Source: Hevea brasiliensis
Lineage: Eukaryota > Streptophyta > Magnoliopsida > Malpighiales > Euphorbiaceae
Direction of reading: 5' to 3'
Assembly: GCF_030052815.1 (NCBI RefSeq)
Contig: NW_026614696.1
Span: 372,001-436,000 of the forward strand
Length of the DNA: 64,000 nt
Numbering within the stretch: the stretch's first letter is position 1; each line of letters starts with the position of its first letter. A program made the translations under genes and the position numbers. Below the pieces are notes generated by a model. That model was not told the DNA's origin and did no database searches. It worked only from the letters and a program-made list of their open reading frames with translations. Positions 63,027-64,000 of the stretch are shown here, piece by piece.

Positions 63027-64000
63027 ATGGAAGAAGGAGATCGCTCAGTCGAGCAATTTGTTGAAGTTGAGGCATAAGGGGAAGCCCCAAATTTACAAAA
63101 TGTCAGTGGATCTGTAGCACCAGTCCCGCAAATGCTGCAGTTTCCTGCACAGTTTGCACAGCAGATGGCTGCGATGTTTCAATAAATGGCTGGGGGTATG
63201 CCTGCTCAAGCTCCACCCCAGACACCTGTGGCACAACCACTACCTTCAGCCAGACAGTATGATAAATTATTAAAGTATGGAGCTACGGAATTTAAGGGTA
63301 CAGTGGACCCTTTAGAGGCAGAGCAATGGCTTAAAAGAATGGATATTGTATTTAAGAAGTTACACTACCATGATGAACTGAAGTTTGAGTATTCTGTGTC
63401 TCTACTGCAAGGAGATGCATATGATTGGTGGAAGACCATCCCCACAGCTATTGAACCAAAGATGCTAACACAGGATGACTTCATCAGAGAATTTAGACAG
63501 AAATACATCCCAGATGCATATGTTGATCAGAAACTGCAAGAATTTTTGAGTTTGAAACAAGGGAATAGATCAGTGGCAGAGTATGAGAGGGAGTTCTCCT
63601 GCTTAAGTCATTATGCTAGGAGTCTCCTTTCCACCAGTAAGGCAAGGTGCAAGAGATTTGAGATGGGTTTAAAGCCCAGCATAAGGATGCAAGTTGTGGG
63701 ATTTCGACACAGCAACTTCTCAGAGCTCATGTCTCAAGCACTTGAGTTAGAAAGAATAGAATCAAAAGCAACCCCAGTAAAAGAAAAGTCAGAAAAAGTT
63801 GAAAAATCAGAGAAAGACAAGGGGAAAAATCAGTTGAACAAAGTTCTGGTGCTACCTTTGGAAAGAAGAAGAAATTTAGTAGGCCCAGCAGGGGTCGAGG
63901 TGGCAGATTTGGTCTCCCTTTGTACGGTGATGTGGTAATACATGGGGAGAGGCATTTACTGCCATCATACATCATTTCGACTACACTAGCCAGAAGGATG
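63027..64000 (+). pseudogene. gag: Degenerate gag of the family A element (cut by window end)
   Basis: The ATG at 63027 aligns with the gag start of the minus-strand element. Two in-frame TAA stops interrupt the N-terminal part (63075-63077 and 63183-63185). A long open stretch then covers the conserved gag domain (63186 to about 63830) with FKGTVDPLEAEQWL and LLQGDAYDWW. Near 63830, within a G/A run, the natural Lys/Arg-rich linker moves to another frame. It returns near 63910, where a LCTV start resembles the first Cys motif, followed by a stop at 63936. No complete zinc knuckle fits before the window end. It cannot yield a full protein. Confidence 0.85.

Larger units (their letters stand above)
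59149..64000 (+). mobile_element. Del/Tekay-like gypsy element, family A, continuing past the window
   Basis: A 5' LTR, primer site and gag are present in order. The left flank is GATAG (59144-59148), which should recur at the far end. It is inserted in the B3 LTR. Pol, if present, lies outside the window. Confidence 0.88.

Overview
This window is AT-rich plant nuclear DNA, almost certainly from a eudicot. It is built almost entirely of LTR retrotransposons. No intact host gene is convincing. The plant assignment rests on initiator-Met-tRNA primer sites, Ty3/gypsy gag with a zinc knuckle, Tat/Athila-like LTRs, a TRIM-type LTR and an integrated caulimovirid (plant pararetrovirus) fragment. I cannot name the species. 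I call the two long-LTR groups family A and family B. Sense-strand copies of both start TGTAACACC and end near GGTGTGACA or GGTGTCACA, are 3.1-4.6 kb long, and look like Del/Tekay-type gypsy LTRs.

Layout. 1-10,006: the 3' end of a Tat/Athila-like element with its polypurine tract, whose 3' LTR (from 5762) is split by an inverted LTR of the same family, followed by another inverted LTR copy. A solo family A LTR (301-4304) is inserted upstream. 10,007-13,382: non-repetitive DNA with a possible small first exon, and a 1.8 kb fold-back element (11221-13035) that carries a second palindromic MITE inside one arm. 13,383-21,996: a solo family A LTR split by another solo A LTR in the opposite orientation. 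22,002-35,322: an inverted-repeat pair enclosing a three-level nest. Solo A LTR 22572-34267 contains solo B LTR 24153-31709, which in turn holds a GC-rich palindromic cluster with tRNA-like promoter motifs (25372-26491) and a second B LTR (26890-30055). 35,421-35,769: a small palindromic MITE. 36,786-40,358: a diverged solo A LTR. 40,709-54,109: a complete minus-strand insertion with two 3.8 kb LTRs and exact 5 bp target duplications. Between the LTRs it has only broken gag and the start of protease. Its 3' LTR is split by a solo B LTR (44077-47198). 54,110-54,927: an endogenous caulimovirid fragment, cut by a B LTR (54928 on) that carries a TRIM-like solo LTR (55221-55361). That B LTR is cut in turn by a family A element (59149 to the window end) with LTR, primer site and decayed gag.

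How it fits together. Target-site duplications beside most LTRs let the order of insertion be read directly. Solo LTRs greatly outnumber elements with internal sequence, which points to extensive LTR-LTR recombination. Most LTRs share two unexplained structures: a short 5S-rRNA-like block about 170-190 bp from the LTR start, and a long array of degenerate modules of about 200 bp.
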